Source of the DNA: Endocalyx cinctus
Taxonomy: Eukaryota; Ascomycota; Sordariomycetes; Amphisphaeriales; Apiosporaceae
DNA: 64,000 nt
Reading direction: 5' to 3'
Assembly: GCA_001600455.1 (NCBI GenBank)
Contig: BCKC01000002.1
Location: 4,540,171 to 4,604,170, forward strand
A program made the position numbers and the translations under genes. Shown piece by piece: positions 22,344-32,362 of the stretch (positions within the stretch are counted from its first letter, which is position 1; each line of letters starts with the position of its first letter). The notes under the pieces are model-generated. The model made no database searches. It was not told where the DNA came from and saw only the letters and a program-made list of their open reading frames with translations.

Positions 22344-23531
22344 TCATCAAACAAAAGAGATATGGTAAAAAGATCATATATAAATCGAACTTGTTGATGT
22401 AGCTACTTCTTCTTTTTTGCGTGGATAGTTTTTATTTCAACCGGTCATAAATATCGTGTATTGCTTTGGCTTCCTTCCGTTGATATAAAGGGGCAGAGGC
22501 AATGTTACCAATAGCACAAGTCCCATAAATGCCTAGGTTAGAGCGGCATTAATCACACCCCTTTCTCATTTTTTAGAGAAGGGGGAGTGCATATCTAACG
22601 TAGCAACATGAGAAAGCTAAGCATAGAATTATGTCGTAGTATGATTTGTCCCGCGTTTGAAATTATGGGTCGGAGAGACTGTTAACCTCTCTGTTGCCAA
22701 GCACAAGCTTTCCTGACAGAGGGAAAGGCCAAAGCTGAATATCGTAAAATTTAGATTAACCTGCGAATCATTTTATTGTGTTCTCACGTAGGCCTGGCAT
22801 AGCATTGGGGGCCAGCTTCACTGTCCCAAATTGGTCGAGAATCCTACACTGCACAAAAGTAGCAAAAAAGCTTTCTGGGTATAGAGCCAATAGATTTTAC
22901 AGTCAAACATATTTTCTCTCACTATATGCTTGAACTATATCCATTGAATCTATTATTCTTCATAGCTAAAATAGAAGGCGGAGCTTTTGTATTACTTCGT
23001 CCCCCCTCCCCCCTTACTTCTATCCCTATATATTACATACGGGAATACGACTCCAATCAGATTGATTTAAAAGCAGCTGAAAGTCTTTGGCGGTTTTCTA
23101 TAAATTAAGTCTCTAGTTACTAAGTCTCGGTACCACCAATGATCTGTTATCAGTACATAAATGTATTGAAATTCTCGTGATGGTAATTCTTTAAACCCCT
23201 TTTTCTTCCTGATGGAGTTATATTTTTCTCAAATTGAGATGCAGTGGTACTGGAGGATTCTGCGTATTAGCAGCTTATATTCATATTTGTATATCTGGCT
23301 TGGTCTTGATAGTTGTATTTAATAATTAGAGATTCAGCATAAAATGTGGTATTCTTTGAAGTCCTGATATAAACAACTTAATCATTAATTATCACATTCC
23401 CAACGTATCCTTCCCATCTCTCCAGTCGTGAAATAAGCCTTTTTTTTCTTTTCTTTTACTTTTCAAGCTACTTAATCATATAAAACCCATCATTATCAGT
23501 CATAAATAAGTCTGTACGCAAGGCACGCATA
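22344..23531. other. AT-rich spacer between PEBP and membrane-protein genes
   Basis: No gene recognised. It holds a 14-bp-stem hairpin at 22554-22589 (listed separately) and a pyrimidine-rich run near 23,000-23,020. It probably contains the promoter of the downstream membrane-protein gene. Confidence 0.55.
22554..22589. repeat. Strong hairpin downstream of the PEBP gene
   Basis: CACCCCTTTCTC pairs with GAGAAGGGGGAGTG: ten pairs (one G-T), one mismatch, three more pairs, with an 8-nt T-rich loop. It lies about 210 bp after the PEBP stop codon and may fall in its 3' UTR. Function unknown. Confidence 0.6.
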
Positions 23532-26011
23532 ATGAACCAATATCCCGTTTACGAGGGAATATGGACCAATTGGTCTCGTGGACAAATCAGTGAGTAATTC
23601 AATTGGAACTTAATCGTCAATTTCACTACCACTCATGCACTCTGACCTAATCTGTCATAGTGGGAGCTACTCTCACGCTCAGTCGGAGAGATGCCGACCT
23701 CTTAATTGCGTTCACGGCATTTTTCGTTGCTTTTGTGGCAAGCCGGGCGTGGAGAGCAGCGTGTTTTGCCTTTCATAGAGCGTATTCGAGGTCTAGTCCA
23801 CAAGATACCATTTATCACCAGCGTCAAGCAATCCTACGCAATTCAACATCACCTGAGAGCAGTCTCTATATGCTCCTATCCCTTCTCTGGTCTGCCCGTT
23901 ATTCTAAGCAAAAGTTCCGGCCACTTCCGGCAGCACTTGTTGCCATTTTACTAACTGGCTTGTTTACAGTCGCCGGTGGTTTCTCTTCACGGATTTCTAC
24001 TGGCATTGGTAATGAGGTACTGATTCAAAGTATAAACTGCGGTCGACTAATAGATAGATTCCATCCTATAAGCGACAGCGCTCTTAATTCTTACACGGCA
24101 AAGCGCATCGACGATGCTGCTAACTATGCCAAGCAGTGTTACTCGAATACGAGCAGTGCTGGTTTTCTTGACTGCGGTCGATTCGTCATCAACAGAATCA
24201 CGGGCGAAATAAATCAAAATGCAGATTGTCCCTTCAGTGTCGAAATGTGTCGAACAAAGTCGGCAAATTTGCGCCTAGATACCGGATACATAAATAGCCA
24301 TGATCATCTCGGCCTCAACGCTCCTCCTGATCAAAGGATTTTATGGAGAAATGTGGTACACTGCGCACCGCTTGTAACACAAGGATTCACAAGTCAGAAG
24401 AACACATCCTATGACGAGTCTAATTTCACACTTTACCACTACGGAAATGCAAGCGACAGAGACTACATCTATGCGGCTGAATCTCTAGCGTCTCAGTATT
24501 CGTTTATAAATTCCAATGACACTACGATAACATATTCAAACTATCGCCTAGAGTAGGTCGCTTCTTGTTAAAACTTAGCATTTCCCCAAGGGATAAAACG
24601 AACCCCACTACTTGGTCAACTTATGAATCTGAAATTTTACCATCTCTTTGCTGACTTATGGCCTGCAGTTCTCTTCAAACAATAAATATCGACGGAGTCA
24701 CAGTCTCGCAATCTAATTTGCAGCCAATAAACCAACTGGCCCGGAGCGACGCCGATACTTATTTCTTGTTCTTGTCGGGTAACGGTGTAGTCTTCTACGC
24801 TCCCACAAACGATGAGTGGTATCAAACAGGAGGAAGTTATAACATCGCCAGCATTTCAGCCAATCAAACGACATTCAAATATTTGTATATCCCGAGAGAG
24901 CCGTCCTCTCCACTGGCGTGTACAGATCAGTATCAGATTTGTAATGCCGCGTATACCGGAACAACCGGGTGCGGGCTACTAGCAAGTCGGACAGATTCTA
25001 TACGTACCGCCGCTCCGTTTTTCAATACGACCTTCGATGACTTTCAGAACAATATCGGCCACACCGAAATAGCAGCTCGCTTTAACTATTTTGTGGGCAC
25101 CCTGTCTAGGGGTGTTATAACGATAAGACACATCGCAACACAGCTGGGACCTACGAGTCTACTTTCTCAGAGAACACTTTTGTCTTCCGCTCAGGGAACT
25201 ATTGAACCAAATCAGTGGCAATTGGATGCCGAGCACTGGAGTAGTATTTCTCTTTCGGGTGCTCAAGCAGCGCTTATAAATACTGCTTATAGACCTGATG
25301 AAACAGCTCCACCGGAAGAGTTCTTCAATTTTACAACTCCAGAATTGCAGCAGTTGTGCCAAAATCAGGTAAGTAGATTATACAGATATTATCACTTCTA
25401 TGACCTTCTTTTAAATATTTGATCGATCAATAGACTGATCATTAATTTCTCAAAATGGCCAGAAAATACGAAGTAATGCCTACGGCTCTTTCAGTTTGTT
25501 TGGCCTCTGCTTCACTTTAATTCTGGGCTTACTCATAATATCAACTTCTTACATCCTAGAGCCCATATTTAAGCTGCTCCAAAAGAAAAAAGGATACAAG
25601 CAGTATGAGAATCTCGAATGGGCCGCGAACGCTACATTGCAGTTACAACGCTTAGCCCACGAAGGGAAAGGGCAGGGGACTTGGTCTCGAGGTACCGATA
25701 CTATTCCGGTCACCCAAGCTGATGACTTGCTTGGCTGTCTTGACATCACGAATCTAAAGCATCCGGTGCTTAAATCCCCATTTGAGATAGAAATCCCATC
25801 GTCAGGGTCAGAGCAAATCCCTAATAAAGCTCCAAACGTCACTTCAAGCTTAGAATTATCAGACGCGCATGGTTCCTTGGGCTCGGCTAAGGCGAAAATA
25901 AAGGATTCTAGGGGTCAAAGGCAAAAATTTATCCAGATATTCCGTGAAACAGTGTTGTTTCAACCACGGAATGACACCATAACTCCAGGAGCAGCTTCTT
26001 CAGAGACATGA
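23532..26011 (+). CDS. Fungal-specific large membrane protein of unknown function
   Basis: Four exons: 23532-23589, 23661-24552, 24669-25368 and 25463-26011, giving 732 residues. The opening NQYPVYEGIWTNWSRGQ, joined to MGATLTLSRRDADLLIAF, is the signature start of a widespread ascomycete family without an assigned function. Hydrophobic segments lie near residues 32-50, near 95-115 (LPAALVAILLTGLFTVAGG) and near 560-580 (LFGLCFTLILGLLIISTSY). The long part between the last two carries several Cys and N-glycosylation sequons and is probably outside the cytosol. The cytosolic tail has YENLEWAANATLQLQRLAHE and GTWSRGTDTIPVTQADDLL, both family hallmarks. Intron 2 (116 bp) must be removed because a TAG lies at its start; the splice restores YRLDSLQ. 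It is convergent with the second PTH11-like gene. Confidence 0.82.
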
Positions 26012-26492
26012 GGCTTCGGTGTTGGTGCCATTGGGCGACGCAGGACATCGTCGTGGACAACCCCCTATTTAATTATATCTCTTGGCAAAGTTAATTCCTC
26101 TCTCGTCTCTTTTGCGAGGAAGCAAGATCTTAATAGAGAAGAGAAGGAGGAGTCTTTCCTTTTACTGGTATAATTTTTATAGAGAATATATATAGGGATA
26201 TATCTGGGAAAATCTAGGAGTACATCAATGATTAATAACTTAATGTAACAATTTCTTAGAAATAGATTTTCTAGAACGAGTCAACTTAATCGAGTTTTGT
26301 TTTCATTTTTCCACTGCTTGTCCATCTTGTATATTACAATTTTCAGCATTTAGTTGGGAAATGAAAACAGTACCTAAATGCCTTTAAAATGACATCGCCC
26401 TATCGCTTTTCATCCACGTGTGCTGGCGTATATGCACGCTATCTCCAGGTAGATATTCATCGACCTTATCGCTTCTTATTTCTACCGTTCGC
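26012..26492. other. Convergent 3' spacer
   Basis: AT-rich DNA between two convergent stop codons, probably the 3' UTRs and polyadenylation regions of both genes. Nothing else is seen. Confidence 0.6.
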
Positions 26493-27932
26493 CTAACTTT
26501 TACCCTGTCTATCAGCTAAGCCCTCGTCTTGTCCAACAATATTAACGGAATCCGCCATTGCGGCTTCAACATCTATCGTATCCAACGGGACGCCATCCTT
26601 GTCGAGGTTCCGATATCTCCTATTATTTTGACCGAGCTCGAGCTGCGGCCAAGCAGCGGACCCCATAGAGGAAGAGGTTTGACCGGTCTTCCGCCTCCAA
26701 GATGTCGGTGGCCAATATCGTTCATAGCACTCCAATACGCTTTTAGAGATATTTACGTACGTGGACGGGATTGCGGGCATGCTGTACACGAGAAATACGC
26801 TTGTCAACTCACTAGCGGCCCACAGACCGACGGGAGAAAGGGTGTATATGAAATCGTCCGAGACGAGATATTTTCGGGTGGCGACGAATCGAAATATGGC
26901 CGAGACCGTTCCGCTGCATAATATCATGTTATTATATGATTTTACCATATGATACGAAACCGCGTTAGAGTCCTCGACTCGGACGTCCGTAGATGCATAA
27001 CTTACAATACTCCCACGGCAAATATAACAGCGACCCCAATCTTTTTCTTCGTCGACAGCTGTAGACGCCAAATGATGTTCTGCGGGGTGAGAAGAATGAT
27101 CACGTCGGAGACGATATTAACGGATGACGACGTCAACTCCACCGCCTTCGTGTTGAGACAGTATCCGCCCGTGATGGTCGGGTCCCAGATCTTGGCCCGG
27201 GGCGTGCACTGCTGGCTCTCGACGATCGTGGCGACAGTATAATAGATGACGTTGAGCCACAATGTTACTTGACACACCCAGAAGAAAGTACCTCGTGTTC
27301 CTGACGAGAAGATACGCATCCATTCGATCAAGATAGCCGCTTTCACTGGTGCGATGGCCGAGTTATAGAGAAGACCGCCGATGTATACATCCTGTCAAGG
27401 TGTCAGAATATATAGCCAATGTAGGAGGGGGTGAATTGTTGAGGACAGACATATGAATATGCGATGGTGTCCTTGACGTGAACATTCCAGGCGTGAACCC
27501 AAAATCCCACATCGCCGTTAGCGATCTTAAGAGTGAATACGATGAAGCCGATGAACGAAGCCTAATAAGTGACGATTGTCAAAGGAGGTTAGAAACCACA
27601 AGGTAATTATAATGTAGACTCTAAATTACACACAAATCCGCTAATAACAAGAACTACTTGGAAATATTTGGAGTTAGCTACTTTAGTTTTTCGGTTGAAG
27701 ATAACGGAATTTTAGAATGGGTTCACTGACAGGCTTCCAGCCTACCCGCCGGATGCTTGAGTACAAACAACCAGGAGTAGACGCGAATGAGAATAGAAAT
27801 AGTTGTCACGACAGATAACGTGATTAAAATTCTATTAGCTAGCCCATTACGATTCGGAGGGTCGCTAAAATTTGGCACGATGCCTTCGGGCGCTGGAAGC
27901 ACTGGTTGATTCAGGATGTCAGCGGCATCCAT
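26493..27932 (-). CDS. PTH11-like seven-transmembrane protein (second copy of the family)
   Basis: Five exons on the minus strand: 27932-27746, 27680-27634, 27561-27451, 27391-27006 and 26913-26493, in frame for 383 residues. The pattern matches the fungal rhodopsin-domain family: first helix ILITLSVVTTISILIRVYSW, FWVHAWNVHVKDTIAYSY, VKAAILIEWMRIF, then Cys-containing ESQQCTPRAKIWDPTITGGY and a further helix SVNIVSDVIILLTPQNIIWR. Next comes KKKIGVAVIFAVGVF, then a last helix ASELTSVFLVYSMPAIP and a hydrophilic tail. Intron 3 uses an unusual donor, GTCTGT. Sequence similarity to the 11-12.5 kb PTH11-like gene is only at family level. The ligand and role are unknown; surface or metabolite sensing is a family-level guess. 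Confidence 0.85.
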
Positions 27933-29488
27933 GGCAAATTTCGGTTTACGATAATCGCCTCAATATTGAAGATGGTTCTTATCAGCGGTTTTTCAAAGTC
28001 TTAGACTATTTAACTTCGGTCTACATCAAGAAACGAAAATAATAATAATAATAATGATAGTTGCCATGAGGCATATAGGTGTGTGGACAGTATTTTATCT
28101 AGTCTTGTGGATAGTTTCCGGGATAAACGGTAGTAATATAGCTGGATATCGGTTCATATTCATCTTCTTCAAAATGTGCCTTACGTTAATTCTACCACAG
28201 CTCAAACGATACTCTTCTCTCTCGGTGCCTGCGCAAATCAAGACAATTCGTTCAGAATACGGCGGAAAGGTGGCTTATGTAATACGGGACCCCCTTAAGA
28301 GTTGCTCGATTTGATTGACCGGTATGGCACATCGAAACTCCACTCGTAAACCGCGGCATGCCTAGACGTACAATGTGTACCCTTGGCTTACTTCCAGAAC
28401 AGGAAATATGCTGCGATGAGATTGGACCATACGATCGTGTAAGCCCGATGCCAAGTTACGAAAATTAGGTTGCCGGACATTGAGTTAAGGCGTCGTCGAA
28501 GAACGTGTACGGCCCATTCAATTTGACAAATAACTACTTTGCTCAACTTCCTCAGCTAAGTTCACTGGGAATTTTTAATGTATTGCAATTGGGCAGTTCT
28601 GTAGGTTAGTAACGCCCTTCCATATTAATTACTTAGCTTGAGTTTTCTCCTTGCAACTTAGTAAGAAGACAATCCACCCAATAGTATTCATTAGTGAAAA
28701 TAGGGTATCGATTGATGTATTCTGGAAGATTGTATAAACGCCACCGAGAGTGTAATGTGTGTGGCTGCAGCATAAGCGGCAGTCACCTGGCTCCCTAGCC
28801 CAGCCACAAACATTACCAATACATAAAGCACCTAGGTAACGATGCGCTCAGAAACTATAATCGCAGAGTCACGGGTGTGTTTTAAATTTATGCAGGGTCT
28901 GGTAATATGACAAGAACAACATTGTGTTTCGTGCAGGCGGTTTGATTAAGGTTGAGAGGTTCCGGAAAATCCATGCCCTGATATCTACGTGGCATTACGC
29001 AAGGACCCCTTTTCTGAAAGTTTCTTCCATCATGTATACATCATGATATCTGCATTATCTCCGCATGACAAGAGCGCGAAAAGCAAAATAACGACTTCGT
29101 TCGTATTATATCTCGTAGAAATAAATCATAGCTAAAACTCAGTATTAGATAATTAAATGCTTTCTTATGTGCTCACTCGCTTTCATAATCCTTCAAATAC
29201 ACACCCGTCAAACTGTTAAATCATTTGATGCATCTGTCATGTTATCAAAATTCCATCTAAAATAGGGCATAAAAATGGAGAAAGAGAAATAAAAGGAAAA
29301 CGGGGGAGAAATATAAGTGATAAAACCAGTCGTGATATATAGACAATAATCCTCGTAATTGGCAAGTACCCATCCTTCCTTTTTGCTAGCACACCCGACC
29401 AAACCCCAAACATAGCCACATACATATGCCCTTTTTTCTTCAATTTTTCATTAATCTTATTCATCCATTTCGTTGATATTTTTTTCAC
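27933..29488. other. Spacer between accessory and conserved blocks
   Basis: No intact gene. Between 28.39 and 28.76 kb the minus strand holds short protein-like stretches that look like a decayed membrane-protein gene (listed separately). An ATG ORF at 28054-28314 (plus, 86 codons, hydrophobic) has no recognisable features and I do not call it. Confidence 0.5.
28388..28760 (-). pseudogene. Possible relic of a membrane-protein gene
   Basis: On the minus strand, 28742-28629 reads GVYTIFQNTSIDTLFSLMNT then IGWIVFLLS up to a TAA. Further along, 28453-28388 reads WHRAYTIVWSNLIAAYFLFW then Lys and a TAA. Both are hydrophobic and gene-like, but the DNA between them has stops and no clear splice signals. 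I recognise no family. The likely explanation is a degraded transporter or receptor gene; chance is not excluded. Confidence 0.25.
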
Positions 29489-30496
29489 CTAAGATCGATA
29501 TACCCTTTCATCGACGACGTAGCGACGCAATCGCGGTTGAGGGGGAGGAGGGGGTGGGCCCGGTCTCTCTAGATGGTATTCGATAAAGTCCGGGGACGGG
29601 AGAGACCGTCTTCGATCGTCGAAGTGGTCAACGCGAACGAATTCATCCTCGTCGTCGCCGTGGTGACGTCGCGCTCCTCCCGGAACGACGGGATTGTCGA
29701 GGTAGATCCGAGGTCTGACGGGGGGAGGAGGCGGAGGAAGGGAATGATTATGTCCCCTCTCGTCTCTTCTCTCACCCCTTGCGTAATGATAATATTCGTC
29801 GCGTTCCTCTGCGTACCTATCCCGAGGGTGATGATCACGGCCGTCACCAAAGTGCTCCGATCTTCTCCTCCCTCCCTCCCTCTCCTTCTCTTTCCCCTTC
29901 CTCGAAGCAGCAGCAGCAGCGTCGACGTCAACGCTGCTCTCGCCTAGCACAGCTCCCTTGATCTGATGCTTCGCCCTCTTCTTTCCGCGCTCGATCTTCT
30001 TCGACAGGTCATCTTTCGCCCACTCTTCCTTCTCGCCGTAGGTGATACCCTTGGGCCAATACTTGTGGGCAGCGAGGGAGGCGGCGCCAACGACGCCGAG
30101 GAACACGAGGGAAGTTTTCAGGAGTGTTTCTTTCTTCTTTTCCTGTCCTTTCTCCTTTTTGTTATCTTCTCTAGTCTTAGTTTTCTTAGTCTCGTCGCCA
30201 TGGCGCGTTCGAGATGTAGATGAAGAAGGAGACTCAGAGGAGTGGGGGGAAGGGGTGAAGGAAGAAGAGGAAGAAGGTGATCGATATCGATTCTGGCTCC
30301 GGCTCCGACTCTGATTACGACTTCGACTACGACGCCCACGTTGACCCTCCTCCAGCGACCGTGCGGAGGTGGAATGCGCCGACCGGCTTCGTTCCTGCCG
30401 AGTTTTCGGGGCCGGTGGCGGCGAACGAGAGTGCGGTCGCCCCCGGGATCGAGAGCGTGATTCAGACTCTGAAGTTGCGTAAGAGTAGCGAGGCAT
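29489..30496 (-). CDS. RS-rich protein with one central hydrophobic segment, unknown function
   Basis: Single exon, 335 residues. Residues 1-110 are dominated by Ser-Arg dipeptides (SESESRSRSRGRPHSRSP and similar), then a Lys/Glu-rich stretch. A hydrophobic segment at about 124-142 (LKTSLVFLGVVGAASLAA) is followed directly by HKYWPKGITYGEKEEW, the most gene-specific motif, then a basic, Glu/Arg-rich region with an Ala run (DVDAAAAAS), a poly-Pro run (SLPPPPPPVRP) and a Pro/Arg-rich end. I believe HKYWPKG-type proteins occur across filamentous ascomycetes as uncharacterised proteins. The RS region resembles splicing factors, but there is no RRM, so a splicing role is not supported. It may be a tail- or signal-anchored membrane protein. 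Confidence 0.8.
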   Translation of the reverse strand: MPRYSYATSESESRSRSRGRPHSRSPPPAPKTRQERSRSAHSTSARSLEEGQRGRRSRSRNQSRSRSQNRYRSPSSSSSFTPSPHSSESPSSSTSRTRHGDETKKTKTREDNKKEKGQEKKKETLLKTSLVFLGVVGAASLAAHKYWPKGITYGEKEEWAKDDLSKKIERGKKRAKHQIKGAVLGESSVDVDAAAAASRKGKEKEREGGRRRSEHFGDGRDHHPRDRYAEERDEYYHYARGERRDERGHNHSLPPPPPPVRPRIYLDNPVVPGGARRHHGDDEDEFVRVDHFDDRRRSLPSPDFIEYHLERPGPPPPPPQPRLRRYVVDERVYRS

Positions 30497-31600
30497 GTTA
30501 TCTATTGGGCACTTAATTAGACCAAGTAACTTCGCACACTTCTTTCCCTCTCCGTATCTCTGTGGTTGTCTTGCTTCTTGCCAGCACTTCCCGATATATT
30601 GCGATGTAAAAGATTGAATCCTAATTTTCCACGAGGAAAGTTTTTTTTTTTTTTTATGTTGATGTTATTGTTGATTTTAGATAAGTGCGTTGGGCTTTTC
30701 ACCGATAAATTAAGAACAATATTAGGTCAAAATATATACGTAAAATGCGGGTAAAGACCCGGATGCAAGTTTACAGGGGAATCCTTGATAAGCGACTTGA
30801 TATCTTGGATGCGTTATATATCCCGAGTACTCCACATACCAATGGTTTATAATGAATTGACAGATATTCGAGAGATGATGTATATGATCCTGGAGTGTTT
30901 AAAGTAATTGGCAGGCGACGTAGTCGGAAAGAAAATCGAGGTCGATGAGTAACAGGTTTATGGACATTCCAAGTAGTGAGTCAAGTTGAAATTATAAATA
31001 ACATACGGTATTTCGGATAGGACGAGTTCAACGGCTTCTATGTTAGTTCTAGGCTAGATATTAAAATAAATTAATATATTTAAACCAGATTAGTTCAGAC
31101 AAGCTTTTCCCGATAGTTCCAAAGCTTCGGCAGGTTACTCTATGGCGGGTCTCCGCATGAGATGATGGGATGGAACATATCAAATATGCCGTGTGTCTAA
31201 TAGATCGGGCGACGAAGGATGAGCAGCTGAACAAAAGTTGTATAACCCACCATTTCTATCGAGAATGTACTGTAATGTAATGTGAATGAAGGTGAGGTAA
31301 ATCCTGTATGACCTAGTGTACACCATCAGGTCAAAAGATAGACCGATAATGATGTTACATATGAACTCATAAGGAGTTATCGATCGAAGATTACTCGGAC
31401 TGTTTACTTTATCTGGGCTGTCTGGACAATTTAATCGGACTTTACGTTAACCAAAGAAAATGCAAAGAAGCCTCGGTGACGTCCATGGCTGACCCAAGAC
31501 AACGATTTCGGCGCTTTGATCGATAAGCGAATGATGGGGACGATCCGTCTTGTGGAAGATAAATATACTACATAGTAACTGGGCGTAATAGGATACTTAG

Positions 31601-31658
31601 TATCCATTATACCTAGGTACATATACTCGTGGACATAAATAACTAGGTATAATGGATA
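31601..31658. repeat. 16-bp perfect inverted repeat
   Basis: TATCCATTATACCTAG (31601-31616) and CTAGGTATAATGGATA (31643-31658) are exact inverted copies with a 26-bp loop. The DNA to the right is rich in TAGTA words. Possible small element remnant; no coding content. Confidence 0.7.
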
Positions 31659-31757
31659 TAGTATAGTATACAGTACTACTTAGTATGTCTACTATGTATG
31701 TAGTATATAATATGACACAACACATGGAGGAGATACCACCACTCGCCATGTGTTTTT

Positions 31758-31761
<4 letters not shown>

Positions 31762-31789
<28 letters not shown>
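31762..31789. repeat. (TC)n dinucleotide microsatellite
   Basis: An uninterrupted run of about 14 TC units preceded by a T-rich run. It lies about 570 bp upstream of the Dpb11-like start. Confidence 0.9.
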
Positions 31790-31792
<3 letters not shown>

Positions 31793-32090
31793 ATTATTGG
31801 TATTGGTATATATTCTAGAATAATGTTGTGTAATCACTTGTGGAGAGAGAATCAAATAGAATAGAATCTGCAGTTAATACAATAAACAAAAACAAGATCT
31901 GTCAGAAAAAAAAAAAAAGAAAAAAACACAGCTTGCTGGTTTGGGACTTGAAACAAGATATTGAACCAATGACATTCTTGAATTCGATAACAAGGGATCT
32001 ACAGTAAAATGATACGTCACTACTATGTATTTATTCCCTTATACACACTGTATACAAAGTAATGTATATACCCACTTTAGTGCATAGTCT

Positions 32091-32124
32091 AAAAAGTGGA
32101 TATCAAAGAGAGTATCCACTTTTT
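32091..32124. repeat. 12-bp perfect hairpin in the Dpb11-like promoter region
   Basis: AAAAAGTGGATA and TATCCACTTTTT are exact inverted copies with a 10-nt loop. It sits just upstream of the paired ACGCG elements. Possible binding site for a dimeric factor, or a chance palindrome. Confidence 0.65.
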
Positions 32125-32137
32125 CTTTTTTTCTATT

Positions 32138-32165
32138 TACGCGACTTGACTTTAAGAGATACGCG
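32138..32165. promoter_or_regulatory. Paired ACGCG elements (MCB-like) upstream of the Dpb11-like gene
   Basis: TACGCGACTT at 32138-32147 and ACGCGC at 32161-32166 lie about 200-225 bp before the start codon. ACGCG is the core of the MluI cell-cycle box bound by MBF-type factors that drive replication genes in yeasts. The same 10-mer occurs upstream of the Elg1-like gene. Function is inferred. Confidence 0.45.
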
Positions 32166-32362
32166 CCACACGCATATCACATCCATCACATACTTAGGTA
32201 GTTTCTTTGATGATTGTTTCAAGATCTCTAAGTTCTACTATCTATTCTATACCATACATTTTCTATTGCTCAATCCTTAGTAGATCTTATGGAATAAGAC
32301 CTAAGGCAATCTGATGTTTGAATATTTTACATATTTCATTTATAATCCATTATTTATCTAAC

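Larger units (their letters stand above)
30497..32362. other. Divergent spacer upstream of the RS-rich and Dpb11-like genes
   Basis: No gene recognised. It contains a hairpin at 31601-31658, a (TC)n microsatellite at 31762-31789, a hairpin at 32091-32124 and two ACGCG elements at 32138-32165, the last being probably part of the Dpb11-like promoter. Several A/T runs are present. Confidence 0.6.

Noticed and set aside
28054..28314. 86-codon hydrophobic ATG ORF
   Set aside because: No family resemblance and the surroundings look decayed; likely chance.
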